Part shown: piece after piece, positions 1-7,903 of the stretch
How the letters are laid out: each line of letters starts with the position of its first letter
How positions within the stretch are numbered: position 1 is the first letter of the stretch
From: Rhizobium viscosum
Lineage (GTDB): Bacteria > Pseudomonadota > Alphaproteobacteria > Rhizobiales > Rhizobiaceae
NCBI RefSeq assembly: GCF_014873945.1
Contig: NZ_JADBEC010000001.1
Location: 3,799,001-3,863,000 of the forward strand
Direction of reading: 5' to 3'
DNA length: 64,000 nt
Made by a program: the position numbers and the translations under genes
Notes under the pieces: generated by a model
Database searches by the model: none
Seen by the model: the letters and a program-made list of their open reading frames with translations, nothing else
Told to the model about the DNA's origin: nothing

Positions 1-510
1 GGCGACGGCGCCGGCGCCGGCGGATTTGATGCTGTTGGCCGAGGTCTCGGCAAACCATGCCTTGCGCTGGTCGAATGTGTGGCGGATCGTGCTGTCCAGC
101 AGGGTGTTCATGCTGGCGCGGCTGGTCTCTTCATAGATGCGCGCGGCACCCGGCGTCAGGCTCTTGCCGAATTCGGCGCGCTTCTGCTCGGCCAGCTTTT
201 CGAAGGCGGCGCGGCCTTCCACGGCGGCGCGGCCGGTCAGCGTCAGGAAGCCGCTCTTGCCGTAAAGCCCGTCGCGCTGCCAGTCGTTGAGCTTCGTCTG
301 CGCATCCTTGGCGGCATTGGCATTGTCAAGCTTTTCCACCTCTACCACGGCCTCGCCGAGCGTGCCCATGCCGGTTGCCAGTCCCTGCATGCCCTTGCCG
401 ATGGCGGAGCCGAAAGCCTCGGCATCGGCCTGCACGGTGAAGCCCTCTGTATATTCCGGGCGCAGTGCTACGTGCTGTTGCGTATCCTGATAAGTCGGAA
501 CAGTCGGCAT
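1..510 (-). CDS. Partial phage virion protein (T7 gp15-position internal/core protein), 3' end outside window
   Basis: An open frame of 170 codons runs from an ATG at 510 off the left edge without a stop. The product starts MPTVPTYQDTQQHVALRPEY and is Ala/Gly/Lys/Glu-rich and helical, with no signal peptide or membrane segment. It begins 7 bp after the stop of the gp14-like gene and is read in the same direction. In T7 the gene after gp14 is gp15, an internal virion protein ejected into the host, so position suggests an internal or ejection protein. That role is inferred from gene order; I recognise no family motif. The plus-strand frames here are antisense shadows. Confidence 0.7.
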   Translation of the reverse strand, partial: MPTVPTYQDTQQHVALRPEYTEGFTVQADAEAFGSAIGKGMQGLATGMGTLGEAVVEVEKLDNANAAKDAQTKLNDWQRDGLYGKSGFLTLTGRAAVEGRAAFEKLAEQKRAEFGKSLTPGAARIYEETSRASMNTLLDSTIRHTFDQRKAWFAETSANSIKSAGAGAVA

Positions 511-517
511 CAAACCC

Positions 518-1030
518 TCACTTGAAATAACCCAGGGCCTTGCCCTGCGTATAAACCTTGCCCGTGCCGCCGAGCACGGTGCCGAAGGCTTCGAGATAGC
601 CACCCTTGACGGCGGCGTCGGCGCGCATACGGTCCAGCTTGGCGCTTGCCAGCTGGTTGGTGCCCTGCACCTTGTAGCCATAGGCTTCGCGATAGGCATT
701 GGTGCGCACGTTCAGTGCATCGATCTCGCCCATCTTGGCGGTATCGACGATCGTATCGAGCGGCGAGCCGAAGGAGAGGTCGATGCCGTTTGCGGCCATC
801 GCGGCTTTCTGGCGGCCCTCCAGCTGCGCCGTTTGCAGGCGCTTCTGCTGCTCTTCCTGCTTGCCGCGTTCGATCGCGTCCTTCGCCTGCTTGTCAGCGA
901 TCTGCGCATTCATTTCGGCGACCTGGGCGTTGTATTTGTTCGCCTCAGCCGTCGCTTTCGCCTGCTGCACTTGGCCGGCGGCGCCAAGAAGCGTCGAGCC
1001 CAATGTCAACGCCAGACCAAGATCACACAT
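518..1030 (-). CDS. Phage internal virion protein, T7 gp14-like
   Basis: A 170-aa product starting MCDLGLALTLGSTLLGAAG. The chosen ATG at 1030 follows GGGAG with 5-nt spacing; an upstream in-frame extension to 1141 lies inside the gp13-like gene and is rejected. A hydrophobic N-terminus is followed by a long Ala/Gln/Lys-rich helical stretch (about residues 20-75) that would form a coiled coil, then the segment AANGIDLSFGSPLDTI seen in gp14-type virion proteins. T7 gp14 sits in the core above the portal and is ejected to form a channel in the outer membrane. The first 8 bases overlap the end of the gp13-like gene, which implies translational coupling. Confidence 0.75.
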   Translation of the reverse strand: MCDLGLALTLGSTLLGAAGQVQQAKATAEANKYNAQVAEMNAQIADKQAKDAIERGKQEEQQKRLQTAQLEGRQKAAMAANGIDLSFGSPLDTIVDTAKMGEIDALNVRTNAYREAYGYKVQGTNQLASAKLDRMRADAAVKGGYLEAFGTVLGGTGKVYTQGKALGYFK

Positions 1031-1499
1031 CAGCTTCTCCCATTTCGAACAGGTGGAATGGATGAGCGTTGATCTCGACGGGTGCGAACAGCCGGAAGCC
1101 CAGCCATTCGAGCCAGCGAATGGAGATCGCGTTGCGCGCATCCACGACGTTTCGCAGCAAGCGATAGTGGCTCAACAGTTGAGCCGGCCAATCCTTGGAT
1201 ATCCTCAGAAAGCCGCGGAAATTCTTCTCCACAGCATCCGTGCCGAGCAGCCAGGGCGCGCCGATGCCGGTGAGGATATTGATGTCGCCGATACCCCACA
1301 TCACCTCCGGCCGGCCATCGAAGAGGGCTGTCCAGGCAAGGGAGGAGTGGCGGTAGGAGAAACAGAGAGCTGAAAGCGGAGAGCGGCCGGAGGCGGCGAA
1401 AACCTCCTCGCGGTCGGCCGCCCGCATACGGGAGGCAATGGTGCGGATATGGCTCGGCCGCGCCTCGATAATGGTGATCTCAGCGGCCAAGGGTGACAT
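1023..1499 (-). CDS. Phage gp13-like protein (DUF2833, GNAT-like fold)
   Basis: A 158-aa protein that resembles the T7 Gp13 family (DUF2833), small acetyltransferase-like proteins needed for virion assembly but absent from the mature particle. Visible hallmarks are the GNAT-like N-terminal strand (ITIIEARPSHIRTIASRMR), a central WGIGDINILTGIGAPWLLGTD segment, and a C-terminal NAISIRWLEWLGFRL, which corresponds to the acetyl-CoA-side helix and strand of GNAT proteins. Its start overlaps the upstream tail gene by 20 bp and its end overlaps the gp14-like gene by 8 bp. Acetyltransferase activity is not implied by the match; the family assignment is from memory. Confidence 0.75.
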   Translation of the reverse strand: MSPLAAEITIIEARPSHIRTIASRMRAADREEVFAASGRSPLSALCFSYRHSSLAWTALFDGRPEVMWGIGDINILTGIGAPWLLGTDAVEKNFRGFLRISKDWPAQLLSHYRLLRNVVDARNAISIRWLEWLGFRLFAPVEINAHPFHLFEMGEADV

Positions 1500-3579
1500 C
1501 CGGCATGATGGAGAGAATGGTCATCGGCAGCGGGTCGAATTGCTTCACCCACATGGCGCCGCTGGTGCTCCAGTCCCAATAGGGGGTGATGGTGAGATCG
1601 CCGGTATAGAGGCTGATCGCCTCATTCCAGTTTTCGTTGCGGCGCTGCTTGTATTCCACCAGTCTGCCGCCATCCCGCTCGCCATCCTCTGGCCCGGTGA
1701 AGATGCCGCGGGTATTTTCCACCCGGAAGGTCACTTCGGAGACGGATTTTGTGCGGCCCTGCACGGTACCGAGGCCCTGCACCTGGCCGACATCGAGATC
1801 GAGCGTTTCGATTGCTGCCGTCACCGGCAAGCCGATATGGATTTTCGAGGCGGCGTTCTGCAGCCGCACGGCTCCGCCTGTGACAGTGAGATTGCGCACG
1901 ACGTTGCCATCCGCAAGCGCCACGACGGATTGGCCTTCGAGATGGCCAAGCCCATTTAGCGTAGTGGCGGGCGGGCCGGAATAGGTGAGGCCGCAATCGA
2001 CGAAGAAGGCGTCCTGCACATCCTCGAAAGCGCGGCTGTGCAGCCGTTCGATATAGCGTTTCTGTGCGCCATTGATCGTGCGGCGAACGATGAAATAGGG
2101 CACGTCCTCGCCGTTTTCCTCGATCACGGTCACATCCTCGAAGAAGGCGTCGTTGCCGGGGCCGCTTTCGTGGCGGGTCCAGGCCCAGACATCCTGTTCC
2201 TTCATGTAGGTGAGCGAGACCAGCGCGCCGTCATCGAGCACCACCCAGACGACGGAATCGGGCGCCTGGGCATAGTCCCAGGCTGATATCTCGCGGCCCT
2301 TGAAGAGGTGGCGGGCAAGGACGGTGAGATCCTTCCCGACATAGCTGTCCTGCGTATATTCATAGGAGAAATCGCGCACCACGCCGCCAAGGCGCTGGGC
2401 AAAAAGCACGGTATTGCCGACGACGATCGGCTGCACCTTGGCGGCCCCGCGATAACCCTGGTTGTCGAGCTTGATGGCGGAGGGTGAAATCGCATCGGAG
2501 GTCGAGCCTCCGGTGACGATCCATTCGGAACCTGATGTCAACAGCAGCAGCCCGCGCACCGAAATCATCGAGCGGATCTCGTTCACCTGCCTTGCGCGGA
2601 TGCGGAAGGTCACGGCGTCGCTCGCCTTGGCCGGCGAGGAGACCCCGAAATTCTCGTAATTGGCGGACTGGCTGAGCCAGACGGCCTGCGGGTCATTCTG
2701 TGTCGAGGCGAAGGCCAGCCGCTGCTCGATGAAGGTGACGCAGCGCGGATAGTTGCCAGCCGCACTGAAAGGGTTGCGGCCGGCCTGCGGCGTGTCGGAG
2801 AGATCGGGCGTAATGTTCTCGTCATCGAAGCTCAGGCCCGTCGTGCCGCCGACATAGCCGAAAATGCCGTTGTCATCGCGGTAGACGATATAGCGCGCAG
2901 CACCTGACACGGCCGCCCAGGTGACACGGTTGATGCCGCCCTGGATGGCGAGATCGTTGACGGTGGCGCCGGCGCTCGACGGCAGGCTTTCCTCGCCGCT
3001 GTCTGCCACTGCGGAGACGCAGTAGCGGTATGTGGTTGCCACGTAGCCCGGCTTGCCCGCGGTATCGCCGGGTTTGGTGACAGATGGCGTGCCCGCCGGC
3101 GGATTGATCAGGGGCTTGAACAGGACTGTCGTCAGCGTCCAGCTATTGTCGGCAAGACGTCCGAGTTTGCGCACGGGGTGATTGACCTGGCAGAGATAGA
3201 GCACATCGGCTTCCTGCACGAAGACGAGGTCCTGCACGTCATCTGCTGTATAGGCGGTCGCGACCTCGTATGGCGCGCCGCCTGACAGCACCAACCCGCC
3301 ATCGCGGAAGATGCGGATGTAGTGATGGCCGAATTCGAGGATGTAAGTCTGCTCGGTATTGAACTGGAAGCGGATCAGCCGGGCCTGTTTCGAACTGTCC
3401 TTGATCTCGTGGATGAATTGCAGCCCGGCCCGGTTCGAGACACCCCCATGCGGATGCACGAAGACATTCAGCGCCGTGCGCAGACCGCTCTGATATTTGG
3501 TGAGATCGACGCGGGCGCCGAGTGCGGGCGAGAGTTCGCCCGCGGTGAAGGAGGGCTGGTAGGCGCGGAAATCAGCCAT
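1480..3579 (-). CDS. Phage tail nozzle / tail tubular protein B (T7 gp12-like)
   Basis: A 699-aa structural protein starting MADFRAYQPSFTAGELSP. The ATG at 3579 overlaps the stop of the gp11-like gene (ATGGCTGA, 8 bp); an in-frame start 15 bp upstream is unlikely. The N-terminus, with FTAGELSP, RVDLTKYQSGL and HPHGGVSNRAGLQF, is the signature I associate with phage nozzle proteins, which close the tail tube of podoviruses. A fibronectin-like segment (about residues 195-260, ATTYRYCVSAVADSGEES) lies inside it. Length is close to T7 gp12 (794 aa). The position directly after gp11 supports the call. The exact family name should be confirmed by a profile search. Confidence 0.75.
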   Translation of the reverse strand: MADFRAYQPSFTAGELSPALGARVDLTKYQSGLRTALNVFVHPHGGVSNRAGLQFIHEIKDSSKQARLIRFQFNTEQTYILEFGHHYIRIFRDGGLVLSGGAPYEVATAYTADDVQDLVFVQEADVLYLCQVNHPVRKLGRLADNSWTLTTVLFKPLINPPAGTPSVTKPGDTAGKPGYVATTYRYCVSAVADSGEESLPSSAGATVNDLAIQGGINRVTWAAVSGAARYIVYRDDNGIFGYVGGTTGLSFDDENITPDLSDTPQAGRNPFSAAGNYPRCVTFIEQRLAFASTQNDPQAVWLSQSANYENFGVSSPAKASDAVTFRIRARQVNEIRSMISVRGLLLLTSGSEWIVTGGSTSDAISPSAIKLDNQGYRGAAKVQPIVVGNTVLFAQRLGGVVRDFSYEYTQDSYVGKDLTVLARHLFKGREISAWDYAQAPDSVVWVVLDDGALVSLTYMKEQDVWAWTRHESGPGNDAFFEDVTVIEENGEDVPYFIVRRTINGAQKRYIERLHSRAFEDVQDAFFVDCGLTYSGPPATTLNGLGHLEGQSVVALADGNVVRNLTVTGGAVRLQNAASKIHIGLPVTAAIETLDLDVGQVQGLGTVQGRTKSVSEVTFRVENTRGIFTGPEDGERDGGRLVEYKQRRNENWNEAISLYTGDLTITPYWDWSTSGAMWVKQFDPLPMTILSIMPDVTLGR

Positions 3580-4207
3580 GGGCGCGCACCGCAATCAGTT
3601 CGCTGACGAAATTCTCGCTCGTGTGCCTCACCTGGTTGGCCTCGGCCTGTTCGGCGGCCCGCTGGCTGCTCTGGGCAAGCGCCATGGCATCGGCGCGGAT
3701 TTTCGGATCGCGCGTCAGCGGCATGGCGAGGCGGACGGCGAGATGCCAGGAGAGCGCCTCGATGAAGAGAGGCGCATATTTCGTCGGGTCGGTCAGGCGG
3801 CAGGTATAGCGCAGGAGCACCGGCGAGAGATCGCAATAGAGCCTGTCGCCCTCGAGCGCGTAGGGATACTGCATCTCGCGCCCGGCCTCGTCGAGATCCG
3901 GGTTCAGCGTCTCCGGCAGATCTGCCGCGTTGGTGGAATAACGCGTCCTGATCCAGCGGATCTGCAGGCAATCGGCCGGTCGCGCATAGGAATGGCGCCA
4001 GACGCCGGGCTTGTCATTGTCCAGTGCGCCCAGTGCCAGCGTCTTGCCGGCAGCAGCCCAAGGAAAGGACTGCAGCAGCACATCGCGCGTCTGCGCATAG
4101 AACTGATTGCAGGCGCGTGCCTCCGCACTCTTTTCCGTCAGATCGTTGATATTGTCCTTGCCGATATTGGAAAGGGCGAGATTGCAGATAGAGACGACCG
4201 TAGCCAT
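3572..4207 (-). CDS. Phage tail adaptor / tail tubular protein A (T7 gp11-like)
   Basis: A 211-aa protein starting MATVVSICNLALSNIGKD, typical of the T7 gp11 family, which forms the 12-fold ring between portal and nozzle. The ATG at 4207 has AGAGG upstream; a longer frame to 4429 runs through the inverted-repeat element and is rejected. The segment RDVLLQSFPWAAAGKTLAL, and a C-terminal region with many Ala/Arg helices, also fit the family. It is the first gene of the module visible here, and no capsid, portal or terminase gene lies upstream, where the repeat element and a host methyltransferase gene are found. Confidence 0.8.
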   Translation of the reverse strand: MATVVSICNLALSNIGKDNINDLTEKSAEARACNQFYAQTRDVLLQSFPWAAAGKTLALGALDNDKPGVWRHSYARPADCLQIRWIRTRYSTNAADLPETLNPDLDEAGREMQYPYALEGDRLYCDLSPVLLRYTCRLTDPTKYAPLFIEALSWHLAVRLAMPLTRDPKIRADAMALAQSSQRAAEQAEANQVRHTSENFVSELIAVRAHG

Positions 4208-4283
4208 GAACCAACCTCTCGTGTTGGGGTAGGCGTACGGTGTGGATGGTTGTTGGGGTGAAGTGGGGCGTAATGGGCAGGAG

Positions 4284-4490
4284 AAGGTGTGCCGCGTGGC
4301 ACCCCCCTCTGGCCTGCCGGCCATCTCCCCCACAGGTGGGGAGATCGACACGTGGCGTGACCTTCGGACATCACTGACGTCGCGCAGTTTGCAACGCTGC
4401 TTGTTGGGGAAACCGGTGCGCCCGGCCAATCTCCACCCTTGTGGGGGAGATGGCCGGCAGGCCAGAGGGGGGTGCCACGCGGCACACCTT
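4284..4490. repeat. Rhizobial inverted-repeat intergenic element, copy 1
   Basis: The two ends, 4284-4332 and 4442-4490, are perfect 49-bp reverse complements, and each arm holds a smaller nested palindrome around CTGCC. The central 109 bp is related, in inverted orientation, to the centre of the second copy at 63136-63316. The element fills the gap between the phage module and the methyltransferase gene. It resembles the mosaic palindromic elements (RIME type) described in Rhizobiaceae; that name is a recollection, not a search result. Confidence 0.85.
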
Positions 4491-4503
4491 CGCTATTCTT
4501 CCC

Positions 4504-5304
4504 CTAAACCCCCGCCTTCCGGCTGATGAACAAGCCGGTCTCCTTGCCCACCTCGAGCACGCCGCCACCTGCCCGGAACGTCTCGGCAATCGCCGCGCGA
4601 AACGCCGCAAGCTCCGCCTCGCTCGCCCGGTCTCCGGGCGGATAGGAGGTCAACGCCAGAAACACATCTTCCGGCTCCGTTATCCGCATATGCGCCGGAT
4701 GCTCCGTCATGGTGACATTGCCGAACTGCGCCTGCATCAGCCGCTCGGCCGTCTCATAGCCGAAGGCCGCACCCGCCGGGTCGTAGGGTGGGCTGCCGAA
4801 GACTGAGGTCAGCGCATACATGCCGCGCATGTTGCCGGCACCATTGGTCGTCACTGCGAGGTGACCGCCGGGCTTCAGCACGCGGTGCATTTCGGCGATC
4901 GCCTTGTTCTGATCGGCCACGTGGTAGAGCATGTGCATGGCGATGACGGTATCGAAGGAGCCGTCTTCGAAGGGCAGGGCCGTGGCGTCCGCCTGCTGAG
5001 CCGTCACGCTTGCGAAGCAGAGCGGATGGCAGCGTTCGAGGGCTTCCTGCAGCATGCCGGGGGAGAGATCGGCGAGCGTGAGGGCGAGATCGTCGGGCAA
5101 TTCATTTGCCACCGAAGCCCAGAACCAGGCGGGGCCGCAACCGATATCCAGCACGCGATCGCCTGGCTTTAGGGGAAGCTGTCTTGCCACCCAGAGAAAC
5201 CAGCCGGTTTCGGCGATCGTATATTCCCGGTTCAGGCGCCCGCGGGCGGCGAGTTTCTTGCTGTCGCTATATTGCTCGTCATTGCCTGTCGTGATGGATG
5301 ACAT
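4504..5304 (-). CDS. Class I SAM-dependent methyltransferase
   Basis: A 266-aa cytosolic enzyme with a Rossmann-type SAM site. Motif I is VLDIGCGPAWFW, the motif II acidic residue lies in LTLADLSPGML, ADATALPFEDGSFD is the adenine-contact region, and VLKPGGHLAVTT is post-motif III. This is the UbiE/COQ5-like Methyltransf_11/25 type and the substrate cannot be told. The ATG at 5304 (MSSITTG) is preferred, with AGGG about 10 nt upstream; the in-frame ATG at 5361 has no ribosome-binding site. It stands alone, with the inverted-repeat element downstream. Confidence 0.85.
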   Translation of the reverse strand: MSSITTGNDEQYSDSKKLAARGRLNREYTIAETGWFLWVARQLPLKPGDRVLDIGCGPAWFWASVANELPDDLALTLADLSPGMLQEALERCHPLCFASVTAQQADATALPFEDGSFDTVIAMHMLYHVADQNKAIAEMHRVLKPGGHLAVTTNGAGNMRGMYALTSVFGSPPYDPAGAAFGYETAERLMQAQFGNVTMTEHPAHMRITEPEDVFLALTSYPPGDRASEAELAAFRAAIAETFRAGGGVLEVGKETGLFISRKAGV

Positions 5305-5519
5305 GATCGGCCCTGCTTCCCTCGATGTCAGATGGAATGAATCCGGCGACTGATCCTGCATCGTTGTGGTGGATGAAGCAATTGGTGTAGATGACTCGGC
5401 TCGCGCCTCCCGGGTCGTGATAGTGAGGCTGGAAATAAGGTCTCGGCGGAATGGTTGTCGTTGTTGCCGGCAGCTGCTAGGTCACCCTCTCAGCCATGCC
5501 CGGCTTCGAAGGAGCAACA

Positions 5520-5618
5520 GTGAAGAACCCGGTCTTTCTCATCATCATGTGCGCCGTCCTGCTGGTTGCGATCGCCGGCCTTGCGATCAGCTCCGCCCGG
5601 CTGGTCGGCCTGTTCTAG
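5520..5618 (+). CDS. Small single-pass membrane protein, 32 aa
   Basis: A GTG start at 5520 follows a strong GAAGGAG ribosome-binding site by 6 nt. The frame encodes VKNPVFLIIMCAVLLVAIAG and then a short Ser/Arg/Leu tail, ending in TAG at 5618. Most of it is one hydrophobic helix (residues 4-21), with a lysine at the N-terminus. It sits alone between a methyltransferase gene and a convergent secreted-protein gene. Function is unknown. The match between start, ribosome-binding site and a single transmembrane helix is the evidence that it is real. Confidence 0.55.
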   Translation: MKNPVFLIIMCAVLLVAIAGLAISSARLVGLF

Positions 5619-5623
5619 CCTGC

Positions 5624-6346
5624 TCATTGATAGGCCGGCGGCTCTCCCTGATCACTTGATATCCAGTGAACGAAGACTGAAACGCCGCGCGCCTTCAGCC
5701 TCTCCATCACCTGCCGGGCCGGGCTCCCCGGCGTCATCACATCGCGATAGATATCGTCATCGTAGATCTTCACGCCGCGCAGAGCGGGCATGTCGAGCAG
5801 TGCGGGCAGGTTGGCGAGATCGACGCCGAGGGTGAGATGTTGCAGCTTCAGCGGTGGTCCCAGCGTTTCGAGATCGACGAAGCGGACCATTGAGGTGAAA
5901 TCGAGCGTGGTGATATTGGGGCAATTGGCGATGCCCGACATGTCGGGCACATCGAAACTCTCATCTTCGCCGCCCCAGAATTTCCAGATATAGGAATAGA
6001 TCGTGTTGCCACCGTCGAAATAAAGCGTATCCACCCTGTCCAGCATCTCCCGCGTCAGCGGATAGCGCTCCAGATAGGTTCGCACCGGCAGAAGCGGATA
6101 ATAGCCCTCGCTGTCGAGATCGACGCGGCGGCCAAGCACATGTTCGGCGAGTTCCTCGCGTGTGCCGAGATCGATAATGCCCTTGTCCATCATCGCGGAC
6201 ATGACGACGAGCTTGAGATTGGGATCGCCGAAGGGCGCGCCCGACGCTCCCGAAGGTTCGGGATAGAAGGCGGCGCGGGTCGTTTTCGCCGTGCCAAGCA
6301 TGCTTGCGGCGGTTGCGCCGACCAGTAGATTGCGTCTTCGGATCAT
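5624..6346 (-). CDS. Exported protein with DUF6892-like / leucine-rich segment
   Basis: A 240-aa protein with a twin-arginine-like export signal (MIRRRNLLVGATAASMLG, cleavage probably after about residue 25). The mature part contains LTREMLDRVDTLYFDGGN, then SFDVPDMSGIANCPNITTLD, and a run of Leu-rich short repeats (residues about 140-200, for example LETLGPPLKLQHLTLGVDL) that look like degenerate leucine-rich repeats. It resembles what I recall of DUF6892 proteins; function is unknown. It is convergent with the 32-aa membrane protein gene, whose stop lies 5 bp away. Confidence 0.6.
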   Translation of the reverse strand: MIRRRNLLVGATAASMLGTAKTTRAAFYPEPSGASGAPFGDPNLKLVVMSAMMDKGIIDLGTREELAEHVLGRRVDLDSEGYYPLLPVRTYLERYPLTREMLDRVDTLYFDGGNTIYSYIWKFWGGEDESFDVPDMSGIANCPNITTLDFTSMVRFVDLETLGPPLKLQHLTLGVDLANLPALLDMPALRGVKIYDDDIYRDVMTPGSPARQVMERLKARGVSVFVHWISSDQGEPPAYQ

Positions 6347-6497
6347 GCCGCCTCATGCACCAGGGATCGGGTCTCTGCGACAGAAGCTAGTGCAGCCGGT
6401 GGATGAAAAAAAGTGGGCTATCACACATCAGCAGGTGAAATCTGTGCGCCGAAGGGAATGTCCGGCCTGCTCCCGAATGCCTGATGCTGCCGGGCGA

Positions 6498-6683
6498 TCA
6501 GCGGAAACGCGGCTCGCGGCGGGCGTTGTGCAGAAGTTCGCTGGCGGTGGCGAAAACGCCGAAGAGCTGCAGCAGCCGTTTCTCCTCCTTGCCGTCGATC
6601 CGGTGTCGGGTGCAGAACTCGGTGACGGACCAGACCTTGGTCAGGGCATCATGCTCGACATCTGCAGGCTCTACGCGTTCCAT
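6498..6683 (-). CDS. Small conserved-looking hypothetical protein, 61 aa
   Basis: The ATG at 6683 has an excellent ribosome-binding site (GGGAGGA, 7 nt upstream), which fixes the start; an in-frame ATG 33 bp upstream is less likely. The product is charged and helical (MERVEPADVEHDALTKVW at the start, ending HNARREPRFR), with one cysteine and no signal or membrane segment. The composition would suit a small nucleic-acid-binding or adaptor protein, but nothing specific can be assigned. It is monocistronic. Confidence 0.6.
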   Translation of the reverse strand: MERVEPADVEHDALTKVWSVTEFCTRHRIDGKEEKRLLQLFGVFATASELLHNARREPRFR

Positions 6684-6849
6684 GGCTGCATCCTCCCTGA
6701 ACAAAAATACCGCCACGCTCTGAAATGGCGACTAACGAAAAGTGATTAGTCAGGGACATGCTGCAGCGCCGCGCCGGTTCAAGAGGCGGGACATGGATAA
6801 ACTGCTGCGCCGATTTCTTGGGCTCTGAGATGGATGGTGCCGCCAGTTC

Positions 6850-7794
6850 CTATACCCGCCCCGCCAGCGCCAGATAGGCCGAAATCGTCAGCACCGAAAG
6901 GACGGTCGAGGCGAGCACGACGCGGCCGGTCAGGCTTGCCTCGCGGCCATAGAATTCGGCCAGCATGAAGGGGCCGGTGCCGGTCGGCAGGGCCGCGAGC
7001 AGCACGGCTGTATGGGTGGCGGCCGGCGGCAGGTTGAGGAGTGGCGCGGCAATCAGCCAGGTGACGACGGGCTGAGCGATTAGCTTGAGGCCGACGAGAA
7101 TGCTTGCGGTCGTCGCCCGCGCGTTGGTTTCGCCGGCTTTGGTGCCAGCCAGAAACAGGCCGAGCGCGATCAGTGCGCAGGGAGAGGCGGCGCCGCCGAG
7201 GAGCTTCAGGAAGGCATGCACGGGGGCGGGAAGCGTTACATCCAAGAGCATCACCAGCGCGCCGAGGGCGGGTGCGACGAGCAGCGGGTTTTTGGCGAGC
7301 GAGCGGGCCGTCTTGATGGCGATATCGCGCCGCCGGGCCTCGGATTGCAGCCCGCCTTCGATCAGGACGATAGCGACGGCAAAGAGCACGCAGACGGTGA
7401 GGATGGTCGAGATCAGCACCGGTGCCATGCCAGTATCGCCGATCAGGGACAGGACGAGCGGAAAGCCAATGAAGCCGGTATTGGCATAGCTGGCATTCAG
7501 CCCGTCTATCGCGGCATCCGCCAGATGCCGGCCCCTGGCGACGCGCCAGCAGAGCGTGGCTCCGAAGATGACGGCGCAGCCGGCGGTAAACGCCAGGATG
7601 AAGCCCGGCTGCCAGATCTCGGCGGGTTTGGCATTGGCCATGATATCGAAGAGCAGTGCGGGCAGAGCGAGATAGACGACCAGCCGGTTGACCTCGCGCG
7701 TGGCATTTTCAGTGAGCGCCCCGGTCTTGCGGGCGATCCAGCCGGCAAGGATGAGGGCGAAGATCGGCAGGACAATCGAAAGGTTCGTCAGCAT
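6850..7794 (-). CDS. AEC-family membrane transporter (auxin efflux carrier type)
   Basis: A 314-aa inner-membrane protein with about ten hydrophobic helices in two halves, a central hydrophilic loop with an Arg-rich patch (QSEARRRDI), and Asn/Pro-containing helices (NASYANTGFIGFPL) typical of AEC carriers. Bacterial members export or exchange organic acids such as malate and malonate. The chosen start is MLTNLSIVLPIF at 7794; the frame extends to 7854 but the extension is hydrophilic and unlike the family. It is transcribed away from the LysR gene across a 109-bp gap, which suggests control by that regulator. Confidence 0.85.
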   Translation of the reverse strand: MLTNLSIVLPIFALILAGWIARKTGALTENATREVNRLVVYLALPALLFDIMANAKPAEIWQPGFILAFTAGCAVIFGATLCWRVARGRHLADAAIDGLNASYANTGFIGFPLVLSLIGDTGMAPVLISTILTVCVLFAVAIVLIEGGLQSEARRRDIAIKTARSLAKNPLLVAPALGALVMLLDVTLPAPVHAFLKLLGGAASPCALIALGLFLAGTKAGETNARATTASILVGLKLIAQPVVTWLIAAPLLNLPPAATHTAVLLAALPTGTGPFMLAEFYGREASLTGRVVLASTVLSVLTISAYLALAGRV

Positions 7795-7903
7795 CAGGGG
7801 TAACTCGGGGCAGGTCTTGCGAGAGGGTGATCCTTGCCTAGCGTGCGTGATCAAGATAATCCAATGTCATCTTGAGCGCTGATTGATGCTTCTGAGGTAT
7901 TGA

